DNA of 64,000 nucleotides, taken from Burkholderia oklahomensis C6786 (GTDB taxonomy: Bacteria; Pseudomonadota; Gammaproteobacteria; Burkholderiales; Burkholderiaceae). The DNA lies in NCBI RefSeq assembly GCF_000959365.1, contig NZ_CP009556.1, positions 2,108,001 to 2,172,000 on the forward strand, given 5' to 3'. Shown piece after piece: positions 9,794 to 18,188 of the stretch. The translations under genes were made by a program, and so were the position numbers. The notes under the pieces were generated by a model, which was not told the origin of the DNA, did no database searches, and worked only from the letters and a program-made list of their open reading frames with translations. How positions within the stretch are numbered: the stretch's first letter is position 1; each line of letters begins with the position of its first letter.

Positions 9794-9901
9794 GACGGTT
9801 TCGACGGTTTCGACGGTTTCGACGGTTTCGACAACTTCGACAACTTCGACAACTTCGACAACTTCGACAACTTCGACAACTTCGACAACTTCGACAACTT
9901 C
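9794..9901. repeat. 9-bp tandem repeat array, 12 units of two types
   Basis: Four units of GACGGTTTC (9794-9829) are followed directly by eight units of GACAACTTC (9830-9901), all perfect and differing at three of nine positions between the two types. The array lies in the 326-base spacer between two convergent genes, outside both reading frames. Because nine is a multiple of three, all six frames stay open and give low-complexity translations that are not real proteins. The rest of the spacer (9602-9793, 9902-9927) holds nothing I recognise. Confidence 0.95.
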
Positions 9902-9927
9902 GACGATCGTCGCCGCGCGCGCTCCGC

Positions 9928-10716
9928 TCAGCGCAGGCCCGCCGCCCAGTCGACCGCCGCGTCGAACAGCGCGACGCCTTCGGGCGACAGATTGCCGAAC
10001 GTGTCGTTGGTCAGGAAGAACATCACGCGGCGCGCGGGCGCGAGCGTTTCGTAGTCCATCGTCGCGCCCTTTTCGTACGCGAAGATCGCGGCCCTGTCCG
10101 GCTCGCCGTAGACGGTCGCGACGATGCTCGCGCCGAGCCCCGGCTTGCCCCAGCTCATGCCCGCCTGCCGGCCGTAGACGTTCGTCGTCCCCGCCGGCAG
10201 CCCCGCGGCGATCGGATGCGGCGCGTTGACGAGCCACAGATGACGCTCCTTGCCCGTCTCGCCGAAATCGACGTCGTGGCGCTTGCCCGTCATCGCGAAA
10301 TCGTCGAGCAGGTCGTTCTCCCACGTCAGCAGCGGCTTCGCGAGCGAGCGCCAGCCGCGCGCGACGCGCTTGCTCGATACCGTCGACGACACGATCACGA
10401 GATCGGCGTCGGCCGCTTCTTCGACGGGCCGCGCTTCGTCGACGAACCGCACCGCGTAGCCGCGCGACGCCAGATGCGCTTTCGCCATCTCGTCGGTTTT
10501 CAGATTGGGCCCGCCCAGCTGGACGAGCATCGCGATGCGCTTGCCGGCGGCCGGTCGAGGCGCGTCGCCGGACGCGCGCTGCTCCGCAGGCGCGCACGCG
10601 CCCGCATGCGCGACGGCGGGCGCCGCCGCGGCAAGACCGCACGCGAGCGCCGCGCCGCCCAACCCGCGCAGCACGCGGCGGCGCGCCTGCATCAAACGAT
10701 CGAATCGTTGCTTCAT
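9928..10716 (-). CDS. Exported protein of unknown function, last gene of the iron-uptake operon
   Basis: A 262-residue protein. The first 38 residues form a signal peptide; the run of arginines before the hydrophobic core (ARRRVLRGLGG) resembles a twin-arginine signal. The mature part starts with a beta-strand/glycine turn (KRIAMLVQLGGPN) and alternates strands and helices as in a Rossmann-like or ThuA/glutamine-amidotransferase-like fold, but no catalytic triad is evident. It follows the TonB receptor by 92 bases on the same strand, so a periplasmic role connected with the imported ligand is an inference. I do not recognise the family. Confidence 0.7.
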   Translation of the reverse strand: MKQRFDRLMQARRRVLRGLGGAALACGLAAAAPAVAHAGACAPAEQRASGDAPRPAAGKRIAMLVQLGGPNLKTDEMAKAHLASRGYAVRFVDEARPVEEAADADLVIVSSTVSSKRVARGWRSLAKPLLTWENDLLDDFAMTGKRHDVDFGETGKERHLWLVNAPHPIAAGLPAGTTNVYGRQAGMSWGKPGLGASIVATVYGEPDRAAIFAYEKGATMDYETLAPARRVMFFLTNDTFGNLSPEGVALFDAAVDWAAGLR

Positions 10717-10808
10717 CGGTTTCTCCCGCGCGCCCGCGCCGTGTGCGGCGCGACACGGCGCGCGCCTGATCGGTTTGAAAATCGGAAAATGAAAAACGGC
10801 GCCGCCGC

Positions 10809-13391
10809 TCAGAACTGCAGCGTCGTCAGCAGCGACACCTGCCGCGCGTCGCCGACCGACACGAAGTACCGGTTCACGCTCGACGGGTAGTACGTCCGGT
10901 TGAACAGATTCTTCACGTTCAGCTGGAACTGCAGCTTCTGCTTGCCGATCCGCGTGTCGTAGGTCGCGAACGCATCGGCGGTCGCGTACGCGGGCAGCGT
11001 GAAGCTGTTCGCCGAATCGCCCGGCCGCGCGCCGACGTAGCGGCCCGCCGCGCCGATCCGCAGGTCGTCGCCGCCGAACACGGGACCCGCGTCGTAGACG
11101 GCCGCAAGCGACGCCGTGTGCTGCGCGACGTTCCACAACCGGTTGCCCGCGTAAAGCGGATCGTCGGTCGTCTTCGCGTCGATGTACGCGTAGCTCGCGA
11201 TCACGTTCCAGCGCTCGCCGATCCGTCCCGACACGTCGAGCTCGATCCCGCGCGAGCGCGCGCGGCCGGACGTGCGCCAGTCGGTCTGGTTCGTCGCGTC
11301 GTCGTACTGCGACACGAGCACGTTCTTCTTGTCGATGTTGAAGAACGCGAGCGTGCCGGTCAGCCCGCTCGGCATGTCGAGCTTCGCGCCGAGCTCCCAC
11401 GACGTGCCCTCTTCGGGCGCCGTCGAGCCGTCGATCACGTAGCCGCCCGTCATCGGCGCGATCTTCGAGGTCGGCTTCAGCGACTGCGTGTAGCTGCCGT
11501 ACAGCGACAGCGCGTCGTTCCACTTGTAGACGATGCCCGCGCGCGGCAGCCATTTCGTGCCGTTCAGGCTCGTGTTGACGTGGAACGGACGGCCGCGTCC
11601 CGCGAGCTGGCTGTAGCGGACGAAGCGCGCGCCGCCGACGAGAATCCACTTGTCGGTCAGGTGGATGCTGTCCTGGAAGAACACCGACGCGGTGTGCAGC
11701 GTGTCGCTCTGGTCGCTGTCCGACGCCGACACGCTCGTCGACGGCGGGATCAGCCCGTACGCCGGGTCCAGATAGCTGAACGGCGTCTTGATCGCCTGGC
11801 GCAGCATGTCCGCGCGATAGACCTGCCGGTATTCGCTGTCGACGCCGAACTGCACGTCGTGCCGCATCCCGGCGAGCGTCACGCGGCCGTCGACGTATGC
11901 GATCCCGTAGCTGTCGGTGCTGCGCGAGCCGTGCGTCGCGTCGTTGCTGCGCGTGAGCGTGCCCTTGACCGGGTCGACCGCCGTGATGCGAATCTGGTTG
12001 GCATCGTAGGTCTCGCGGTTGTAGCTGTAGCCGATGTGCGCCTTCCAGTCGGGCGCGAGCTGGTGATCGACCGTCAGTTGCGCGAGATTCGATTCGCCGC
12101 GCATGTCGTTGAACGGCTCGTCGAGGCGGCGGCGGCTCGGGATCGCGAGCGGCTCCTTCGTGCGCGGGTCGAGCGCGGTGCCGCGATCGAACGGCATCAG
12201 GAACCGGCGATACTCGTACGACAGCACGACCTGTGTGTCGCGGCCGTACCACGCGAGCGACGGCGCGACGAGCGTCTCGCGATGCTCGCCGTAGTTGCGC
12301 CAGTACTGCTCGCTTGTCTGATCGACGATCAGCCGGTACGCGAGCCGCGAGTCGCCGATCGCACCCGTCGAGTCGAACGTGACTTCGCCGCCGTTCCGGC
12401 CGTGCCCGTAGGTCGAGCCGAGCACCGAGATCGCGTTGTGGCGCGCGAGCCGCGGCTGCTTCGCGACGACGTTGATCACCCCGCCCGGGTCCATGATCCC
12501 GTACAGCAGCGACGCCGGCCCCTTCAGCACTTCGACGCTGTCCGTCGTCGCGTTCAGCGAGCGGCCCTGGACGATCGGCATGCCGTTGCGCATCACCGAG
12601 CCGTCGCGGTTGTCGCCGAAGCCGCGCTTCATCACCGTGTCCTGCGTGCTGCCGAGCGTGTTGCCCTGCGTGATGCCGCTCACGTTCGCGAGCGCGTCGT
12701 CGAGGTTGCGCGGACGCTGATCGCGCAGCACCTGCTGCGGCACGACGTTGACGGCCTGCGGCACCTCCGACAGCGGCGCATCGCTGCGCAGCCCCGCCGC
12801 CTCGCGCGGCGGCCGGTAGCTGTCCGCGTGCAGGCCGCTCGCGCGCACCGGGACCGTCGGCAGCGTCGTGTCGGTCGCGAGCCCCGCCGTCGCGGCAGAC
12901 GCGGCCGCAGCCGCGGGCAGCCTGACGAGCGTGTAGCCGCCGCTCGGCTGCCTGACCGCGACGAGGCCCGTGCCCGTCAGCAGCCGGTCGAGCGCCGCGG
13001 CCGTATCGGCGCGGCCGTGCAGGCCGGGGCTTTGCAGGCCCGCGGTCAGCTCGCCCGGAAACGCCAGCAGGATGCCGGCCTCGCGGCCGAAGCGGTTCAG
13101 CGCGGCTTCGAGCGGACCGGCCGGGATGTCGTATGCGCGCGTCGCGGCCGCGGGCTGCGCGGCGTTCGACACCGCGGGCGCGGCGAACGCCGAGAACAGC
13201 GCGGCGGCGGCGAGACGCGTGACGATGCGGCGCGGTGTGAACTGCGGCGCGGGCGCTTGGCCGTCTTGCACTGCGGGCGGTCGGCCGTGCCCGCGCGCGG
13301 CGCGCCGGGTGCGCGCCGCCGGTTCGGCCGGCGAGCGTGCCGGGTCCGCGAACGCGCTGCCGCGCGAATTGCGATTGCAGAATGAATCCAT
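10809..13391 (-). CDS. TonB-dependent siderophore receptor with STN signalling domain
   Basis: An 860-residue outer-membrane receptor. A basic N-terminal extension precedes a hydrophobic export segment (about residues 56-77). An STN/secretin N-terminal domain (85-157) marks receptors that signal to a FecR-type regulator. A plug domain (about 190-320, with SEVPQAVNVVP and LYGIMDPGG) and a 22-strand barrel follow, ending in phenylalanine (LLTTLQF). It imports a ferric siderophore or related chelate. The chosen ATG (MDSF) is supported by an AACGAG upstream; an ATG 16 codons earlier lacks a ribosome site. The unusually long N-terminus leaves the start uncertain. FecI and FecR lie directly upstream. 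Confidence 0.9.
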   Translation of the reverse strand: MDSFCNRNSRGSAFADPARSPAEPAARTRRAARGHGRPPAVQDGQAPAPQFTPRRIVTRLAAAALFSAFAAPAVSNAAQPAAATRAYDIPAGPLEAALNRFGREAGILLAFPGELTAGLQSPGLHGRADTAAALDRLLTGTGLVAVRQPSGGYTLVRLPAAAAASAATAGLATDTTLPTVPVRASGLHADSYRPPREAAGLRSDAPLSEVPQAVNVVPQQVLRDQRPRNLDDALANVSGITQGNTLGSTQDTVMKRGFGDNRDGSVMRNGMPIVQGRSLNATTDSVEVLKGPASLLYGIMDPGGVINVVAKQPRLARHNAISVLGSTYGHGRNGGEVTFDSTGAIGDSRLAYRLIVDQTSEQYWRNYGEHRETLVAPSLAWYGRDTQVVLSYEYRRFLMPFDRGTALDPRTKEPLAIPSRRRLDEPFNDMRGESNLAQLTVDHQLAPDWKAHIGYSYNRETYDANQIRITAVDPVKGTLTRSNDATHGSRSTDSYGIAYVDGRVTLAGMRHDVQFGVDSEYRQVYRADMLRQAIKTPFSYLDPAYGLIPPSTSVSASDSDQSDTLHTASVFFQDSIHLTDKWILVGGARFVRYSQLAGRGRPFHVNTSLNGTKWLPRAGIVYKWNDALSLYGSYTQSLKPTSKIAPMTGGYVIDGSTAPEEGTSWELGAKLDMPSGLTGTLAFFNIDKKNVLVSQYDDATNQTDWRTSGRARSRGIELDVSGRIGERWNVIASYAYIDAKTTDDPLYAGNRLWNVAQHTASLAAVYDAGPVFGGDDLRIGAAGRYVGARPGDSANSFTLPAYATADAFATYDTRIGKQKLQFQLNVKNLFNRTYYPSSVNRYFVSVGDARQVSLLTTLQF

Positions 13392-13493
13392 GATCGATGA
13401 CTCGTTGACGATGGGTTGAGTGCAGCCTTCATTCCCCATGTCACGCGAACATCGAAAACAGCTCAGGCCAAGCGAAGATTTTTTCCGAAGCGC

Positions 13494-14498
13494 TCATTCG
13501 CGCGCGGCGACGACCGTCACCCAGTAGCGGGTCACGTATTCGACGTCGACGGGCAGCGTCTCGCGCAGCGTATCGAGGATGCGGTCGGGGTCGTCGAGCG
13601 GGTACGTGCCCGACACGCGGAGGTTCGCGACCGCCGCGTCGCAGCGCACGCGGCCCGGGCGGTAGCGGTCGATCTCGGCGAGCAGGTCGGCCAGGCGCAG
13701 GTTCGACGCGACGAGCATCCCGTCGGCCCACGCGCCCGCATCGCCGCCGATCGCGCGCGGCGGCCCGGCGAGCGCATCGCGCGTGAAGTCCGCGCCCTGC
13801 CCGGCCGCGATCACGCGCGGCTCGCCGGCCGGGCGCAGCGGCGCGACCCGCACCGCGCCTTCGAACACGTCGACGCGCGTCGCATCGCCGCGCTCGCGCA
13901 CCGAGAAGCGTGTGCCGACCGGCCGCACATCGCCGTGCGCGGTCGCGATCACGAGCGGCCGCGCGACCGCGCGCGCCGCGTCGCGGCCGCTCGTCACCAT
14001 GATCTCGCCGCGCAGCAGGCGCACGCTGCGCGTCGTGTCGTCGAAGCGGACGTCGATCGCGCTGTCGGTGTTGAGGACGACCGTCGTGCCGTCCGCGAGC
14101 GTGACCGTGCGCCGCTCGCCGACCGCCGTGCGCACGTCCGCGCCCCACGCGCGCCATGGCGCACAGATGCCGGCGGTCCACGCGGCGCCGCCCGCGAACA
14201 GCAGGACCGCGAGCGACTTGACCGCCGCGCGCCGCCCGCGCGAACGCGACGGCAGCAGCGCGGCGCGGGCCGCCTGCGCGCTCAGCGTGTCGGCGACGCG
14301 GCCGAGCCGTCCGTTGACCGCCTCGATGTGCCGCCATGCGGCGTCGTGCGCCGGATCCTCCGCGCGCCAGCGCGCGAGGCGCGCGCGCATCGCGTCGGTC
14401 GCGCGGCCCGAGCCGAGCTCGATCCACCACTCGACCGCGCGCCGCGCGACGGCCGCGGGCACCGCAGGCGGCCCGCCGAAGCGCTCCGCCCCGCTCAT
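13494..14498 (-). CDS. FecR-family anti-sigma/signal transducer
   Basis: A 334-residue inner-membrane regulator. The N-terminal cytoplasmic domain (about 1-90) carries the conserved WW region (RRAVEWWIEL), one transmembrane helix lies near residues 92-110, and a periplasmic FecR domain (TVTLADGTTVVLNTDSA) follows. It passes the ligand-bound signal from the STN receptor to the sigma factor. It overlaps the sigma gene by 4 bases (ATGA) and is followed after about 100 bases by the receptor gene, the standard fecI-fecR-fecA order. Confidence 0.92.
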   Translation of the reverse strand: MSGAERFGGPPAVPAAVARRAVEWWIELGSGRATDAMRARLARWRAEDPAHDAAWRHIEAVNGRLGRVADTLSAQAARAALLPSRSRGRRAAVKSLAVLLFAGGAAWTAGICAPWRAWGADVRTAVGERRTVTLADGTTVVLNTDSAIDVRFDDTTRSVRLLRGEIMVTSGRDAARAVARPLVIATAHGDVRPVGTRFSVRERGDATRVDVFEGAVRVAPLRPAGEPRVIAAGQGADFTRDALAGPPRAIGGDAGAWADGMLVASNLRLADLLAEIDRYRPGRVRCDAAVANLRVSGTYPLDDPDRILDTLRETLPVDVEYVTRYWVTVVAARE

Positions 14499-15010
14499 GC
14501 GGCAATCGCGAAGTAGCACTGCGCGCCCGCCTTCACGAGGTAGCGCTTGACGGTCGCGAGCGACACGCGCAGCTCGGCCGCGATCTGCGCGTGCGTCATC
14601 CCGTCGAGCTGCGCGAGCAGGAACGCGCGCTTGACCGCGGCGGGCAGCCCGTCGAGCATTCGCTCGATCTCGAGCAGCGTCTCGAACAGGATCGCGCGCG
14701 TCTCCGGCGAAGGCGCGACCGCCTCCGGCAATTGCGCAAGCGCGTCGAGATATGCGCGCTCGAGCCGCTCGCGCCGCCAGTGGTTGTACAGCACGCGCTG
14801 CGCGACCGTCGTCAGGAACGCGCGCGGCTCGGCCGCGTCGATCGGCTCGTCGCGTGCGAGGAGGCGGATGAACGTGTCGTGGACGAGATCGGCCGCGCGT
14901 TCGCCGCAGCCGAGCTTCTTCGACAGCCAGCCGTGCAGCCAGCCGCGATGACCGGTGTAGAGCGCAGCGATCTCCCGCTGCAAAGGCAGAGTGTTGGCCG
15001 GCATGGACAT
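14495..15010 (-). CDS. ECF sigma factor, FecI type
   Basis: A 171-residue extracytoplasmic-function sigma factor with a sigma-2 region (AADLVHDTFIRLLAR) and a C-terminal sigma-4 helix-turn-helix (THAQIAAELRVSLATVKRYL). It directs transcription of the adjacent receptor gene when FecR is activated. A Fur box sits about 40 bases upstream, so the operon should be switched on by iron limitation. The next ATG two codons in (MPANT) is an alternative start. Confidence 0.93.
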   Translation of the reverse strand: MSMPANTLPLQREIAALYTGHRGWLHGWLSKKLGCGERAADLVHDTFIRLLARDEPIDAAEPRAFLTTVAQRVLYNHWRRERLERAYLDALAQLPEAVAPSPETRAILFETLLEIERMLDGLPAAVKRAFLLAQLDGMTHAQIAAELRVSLATVKRYLVKAGAQCYFAIAA

Positions 15011-15049
15011 GATCCCCCGGACCGTCGCGCCGGGATGCTATTTTGTAAA

Positions 15050-15064
15050 TGAGAATGATTATTA
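15050..15064 (-). promoter_or_regulatory. Fur box upstream of fecI-type operon
   Basis: The 15-mer TGAGAATGATTATTA matches the 7-1-7 Fur consensus TGATAATNATTATCA at 12 of 14 defined positions and lies in a short AT-rich island in otherwise GC-rich DNA, 40-54 bases upstream of the sigma factor start. Iron-bound Fur would block the promoter. Confidence 0.85.
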
Positions 15065-15433
15065 TATACAAGCTTGCAACCGCGCTGCGAGCGTGTCGTC
15101 GCGATCTGTGGGGCGGCCGCCACTTTCCACTTTCCGTTCGTCTTCGCTCGTCGTGACCGCCTGCAGCGTCCGAACGCGCGTCCGCCGATGCGCTCGCTCG
15201 CCCCGCTGCACGGCTCTTCGCTCGCGGCCGCCGCTTCCGGTCACGATCACGGTCACGGTCGCAAACGCAAGCGCGACCGCATTCGCGCCTCGAACGATCG
15301 GCGTTGTCCAGCGGCCGCGGCTGCAACTTCTCCCGTTTTCACCGCGCGCCGCCGTGACCAGCCGTCCCGGGCAGCGCGCGGCGCACGCGCTCACCCGCCG
15401 TCGTCCGCCCTGCCGGCGATGGGGCCGCGCCCG
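15065..15433. other. Intergenic spacer, no gene seen
   Basis: Between the Fur box and the end of the COG4315 gene there are about 370 bases with only chance open frames. A degenerate CGGTCACGATCACGGTCACGG-like run around 15235-15260 is the only repetition. No convincing terminator was found for the minus-strand operon entering from the right. Confidence 0.4.
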
Positions 15434-15793
15434 TCAAGGCTTCGCGACATGCCACATGCCGCCGAAGCCGTCGCCGTTGTGCTGCCCCGGCTTCCTGTCG
15501 CCCGAAAAGCGATACAGCGGATGCCCCTTGTACGTCCATTGACGCTTGCCGCCCTCCGCGGCAATGAGGCCGAGGCCGCCGCCCGGCTTGTCGTACGGAT
15601 CGGCGAGCGCCGCCGGCCAGTTCGCCGCGCAGCCGCCCATGCACGCGCTCTTGCCGGGCATCGTATCCCGGTCGAATGTGTAAAGCGTCATGCCGTCGTC
15701 GTCGACGACGATGCCGTTCGACGCCTTCGGCGGCTCCGCGAGCGCCGCGGCCGGCACCGCGCATGCGATCGCGACCAGCAGGATCTTGATCAT
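15434..15793 (-). CDS. Exported COG4315 protein (Lipoprotein_15 / YxFxxD repeats)
   Basis: A 119-residue exported protein with a signal peptide of about 19 residues ending in ALA. Two copies of the family repeat are visible: one around LYTFDRDTMPGKSACMGG and one around YKGHPLYRFSGD, with the usual CxxxCxxxWP feature between them. Family function is unknown; members are often encoded with ECF sigma factors and cytochrome or YceI proteins. The start has a strong ribosome site (AAGGAGAG). It is the last gene of the sigma/anti-sigma/YceI operon, 37 bases after yceI. Confidence 0.88.
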   Translation of the reverse strand: MIKILLVAIACAVPAAALAEPPKASNGIVVDDDGMTLYTFDRDTMPGKSACMGGCAANWPAALADPYDKPGGGLGLIAAEGGKRQWTYKGHPLYRFSGDRKPGQHNGDGFGGMWHVAKP

Positions 15794-15830
15794 GATGACT
15801 CTCCTTGAACGAAGAAAACGGGCGCGCCGG

Positions 15831-16628
15831 TTACGGATCCGCGCGCTCCCTGACGAATTCGGCCTGGATCCGCATCCGCACGTCGTCGCCGACGGCGGGC
15901 AGCCAGCGCGACAGCCCGAACGCCGTCCGGCTGAAGTGGCCGTCGGCGACGAACGCGAGCGTGTGTGCGGCGCGCGGGGTCGCGTCGCGTAGATTGGCGT
16001 CGCGCGGACTAGCGTCGCGCGGATCAGCGTCGCGCTGAACGGCATCGCGCGGACTGATGTCCCGCCGAACCGCGTCGCGCTGCCCGGCGTCGTGCGGATT
16101 GGCGTCGCGCGGACCAGCGTCGAACGCGACGGCAAGCGTGATCGGCCGCGTCGTCGCGCGGATCGTCAGGTCGCCGGTCAAGAGGCCCGTCGCCGCGCCC
16201 GTGCGCACGAAGCGCGTGCCGACGAAGCGGATCTCCGGATAGCGGGCGACGTCGAGCATCGCCGAACCCTTGACGAGCGCGGCGACGAACGGCACGTTCG
16301 CGCCGAGGCTTGCCGCATCGATCGTCACGTCGACACGGCTCGCGACGAGATCGTCGTCGGCGCTGGCAAGCTCCGCGCGCATCCGCGTGAAGCGCATCGT
16401 CAGATGCGCGTGCCAGAAATTGTCGACGCGGAACGTGACGCCGGAGCGCCGCGGATCGAGCCGGTAGCGCGGCGCCGCTTGCAGCGACGCGTCGAGCGCG
16501 ACGGCCGGTTCGGCATCCGCTGCGCCTGCCGCGCCGCCCGCGCCCACACCCACGCCCGGCGCGAGCCACGCGCACACGACGCACGCGAGCGTCGCGACTG
16601 CTTTCCCGCATGAGCCGGCCGCATCCAT
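15831..16628 (-). CDS. YceI-family periplasmic protein with an inserted pentapeptide repeat
   Basis: A 265-residue protein, longer than the usual 190 or so. An N-terminal export signal (about 1-38) is followed by a YceI lipocalin-like barrel: YRLDPRRSGVTFRVDN, a central SAMLDVARYPEIRF stretch and a C-terminal FGLSRWLPAVGDDV, all typical of the polyisoprenoid-binding family. Residues 170-219 are ten consecutive pentapeptides of consensus DAxPR, inserted in the loop between two barrel strands where other YceI proteins have a short turn. The frame is intact, so the protein is probably made. It is encoded 42 bases after the anti-sigma gene. Confidence 0.88.
   Translation of the reverse strand: MDAAGSCGKAVATLACVVCAWLAPGVGVGAGGAAGAADAEPAVALDASLQAAPRYRLDPRRSGVTFRVDNFWHAHLTMRFTRMRAELASADDDLVASRVDVTIDAASLGANVPFVAALVKGSAMLDVARYPEIRFVGTRFVRTGAATGLLTGDLTIRATTRPITLAVAFDAGPRDANPHDAGQRDAVRRDISPRDAVQRDADPRDASPRDANLRDATPRAAHTLAFVADGHFSRTAFGLSRWLPAVGDDVRMRIQAEFVRERADP
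15972..16121 (-). repeat. 15-bp tandem repeat, ten units, inside yceI
   Basis: Ten degenerate 15-base units encode pentapeptides of consensus DAxPR on the minus strand. Because each unit is five codons, gain or loss of units keeps the gene in frame. The units are diverged at the third and fourth residues, so the array is not newly formed. Confidence 0.9.
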
Positions 16629-16670
16629 GATCGCCTCTTCGCCGCATCGACGTCGCGCCCCGGCTCGCGC

Positions 16671-17471
16671 CTACCGCCATCGTTCAGGATGGCCGCCGAG
16701 CTCGCCGCAGACGTCGACCGCGATCGCGCGCAGCCGGTCTTCGGCGAGCTGGCCGGACAGCGCGTACGCAGTGTGGTCGCTGACCCAGTAGAACGTGCGC
16801 CGGTCGCCGTCGCGCAGCAGCTTGACCGCCGTCTCGCGTTGCGCGGACGCGCTCGCGTAGAGCGCGAGCCGCCCCCCCGCCGGGCTCTCGTACATGAACT
16901 GCGCGGCGGGGCCGGCCGCGCCCGGCAGCAGCCGGCCGCCGAGCAGCGCGAAGCCGTATTCGTCGAGCGACGGCGCGACGATTCGCCGGCCGATCCGCGC
17001 CGACAGCCACGCGGCGAGCGCGCCGTCGCGGCCGGCGGCGACCTCGACCGGGTGCCGCGCGTCGGGCGCGTAGACCGCGTATGCGAGATTCGCCTGGCGC
17101 GCGAAAGCCGTCTGCGCGGCGGCGGGCGCCGCAAATTGCGGCGCGACCGCGCCGCTCAGCCACCCGAGCGCGACGCCCGCCGCCAGCGCGCCGCCCGCGA
17201 ACGCGGCGCGCCGCCACCAAGGCGTGCGCACGCGCAGCACGACGCACGGGCCGCCGCTCTGCGCGGCGGGATCGGCGAACAGCGCGCGCAACGCCGCGCG
17301 CTGCGCGCGATAGTGCGACGCGACGTCCGCCGCGTGCGCATCGTCGGCGAGCCGCTCGGCGACCGCGCGACGCTCCGCTTCCGGCAGCTCGCCGTCGACG
17401 AACGCCGACAGCGCGAGCAGCCCCGGTTCGTCGGATTCCGGCGCGACAGTGGGATCGAGATCGTCGCTCAT
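16671..17471 (-). CDS. Membrane anti-sigma factor of the adjacent ECF sigma factor
   Basis: A 266-residue single-pass membrane protein. The N-terminal cytoplasmic part (LLALSAFVDGELPEAERR, residues 18-35) matches the start of anti-sigma domains, one transmembrane helix lies at about 89-110, and a periplasmic domain of about 150 residues follows. No HxxxCxxC zinc motif is present, so it is not a ZAS-type anti-sigma factor. It overlaps the sigma gene by 4 bases (ATGA), as expected for a sigma/anti-sigma pair made in fixed ratio. The periplasmic signal is unknown. Confidence 0.87.
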   Translation of the reverse strand: MSDDLDPTVAPESDEPGLLALSAFVDGELPEAERRAVAERLADDAHAADVASHYRAQRAALRALFADPAAQSGGPCVVLRVRTPWWRRAAFAGGALAAGVALGWLSGAVAPQFAAPAAAQTAFARQANLAYAVYAPDARHPVEVAAGRDGALAAWLSARIGRRIVAPSLDEYGFALLGGRLLPGAAGPAAQFMYESPAGGRLALYASASAQRETAVKLLRDGDRRTFYWVSDHTAYALSGQLAEDRLRAIAVDVCGELGGHPERWR

Positions 17472-17989
17472 CGTTGATTTCTCGCTGCGGTGAAGGACAA
17501 CGGTCGTCGATGCGGCGCGTCGGTCAAAAGCGCGCGCATGTGCTCCCGCGCGCGCGACAGCCGCGACATCACCGTGCCGACCGGCACGCCGAGCACCGCC
17601 GACGCCTCCTGATAGCTCAATTCCTCGACGCACACGAGCAGCAGCACTTCGCGCTGCTCGAGCGGCAGCCGGTACAGCATCCGCTGCACGTCGCGCAACA
17701 CGAGCGCATCGACCTGACCGGTCGGCGCCTCGAGCGTGCGCCACGGGCCGTCGTCTTCGTCGACGGCGAATTCGCGGCGCGCGCGCAACTGGTCGATGTA
17801 CAGATGGCGCAGGATCGTCAACAGCCATGCGCGCAGGTTGCTGTCAGGGCGAAACGCACGCATCCGCGCGAGCGCGCGCTCGGCGGTGTCCTGCACCAGG
17901 TCGTCGGCCCACGCGGGATCGCCCGTCAGCGCGCGCGCGTAGCGGCGCAGCTGCGGCAGCCAGCCGACGACGTCCGTTTCGAAGCTCAC
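17468..17989 (-). CDS. ECF RNA polymerase sigma factor
   Basis: A sigma factor of about 173 residues with a sigma-2 segment (ADDLVQDTAERALARM), the RAWLLTILRHLYIDQLR core-binding helix and a sigma-4 helix-turn-helix (YQEASAVLGVPVGTVMSRLS). The start shown is GTG (residues VSFETDV). A TTG at 18007 overlaps the stop of the small lipoprotein (TTGA) and follows a GGTGG, so a six-residue-longer form translated by coupling is equally possible. Its membrane anti-sigma factor follows immediately, and an ECF-type promoter precedes the whole operon, suggesting autoregulation. Confidence 0.85.
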   Translation of the reverse strand: MSFETDVVGWLPQLRRYARALTGDPAWADDLVQDTAERALARMRAFRPDSNLRAWLLTILRHLYIDQLRARREFAVDEDDGPWRTLEAPTGQVDALVLRDVQRMLYRLPLEQREVLLLVCVEELSYQEASAVLGVPVGTVMSRLSRAREHMRALLTDAPHRRPLSFTAARNQR

Positions 17990-18003
17990 GCGCAGCGCCG
18001 TCG

Positions 18004-18156
18004 TCAATAGCCGCCACCGCCGCCGCTGCCTCTGCCATAGCCGCTCGTCGGCGCGGCATGGCCGGACGACGACATGTCGTCCGACGACGCGCAGCCTGCG
18101 GACAGCATCAGCGCGAGCAGCGCGAATACGGCCGAAAGAACCCGTGTCGATTTCAT
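18004..18156 (-). CDS. Small glycine-tailed lipoprotein (50 residues)
   Basis: A 50-residue lipoprotein. The signal peptide has a lipobox LSAGC with the lipid-accepting Cys at residue 22. The mature part of under 30 residues is Ser/Gly-rich and ends in a run of glycines and a tyrosine. A very good ribosome site (GGGAGG) sits 6 bases before the ATG, which makes this short frame convincing. It is the first gene of the ECF sigma operon and its stop overlaps the possible TTG start of the sigma factor. No family recognised; it may be a sensor or envelope component of the sigma system. Confidence 0.75.
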   Translation of the reverse strand: MKSTRVLSAVFALLALMLSAGCASSDDMSSSGHAAPTSGYGRGSGGGGGY

Positions 18157-18188
18157 TTCCGCCTCCCGGCGGCGCGCCTGTTGCGTTC

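Noticed and set aside
9794..9901. CRISPR array
   Set aside because: Units are 9 bp, directly adjacent and without unique spacers, so this is a simple tandem repeat.
9605..10054. Open frames through the 9-bp repeats giving FDG/FDN, TST/STT or KLS repeat proteins
   Set aside because: All frames stay open only because the unit length is a multiple of three; no ribosome site, and the frames run into the gene on the other strand.
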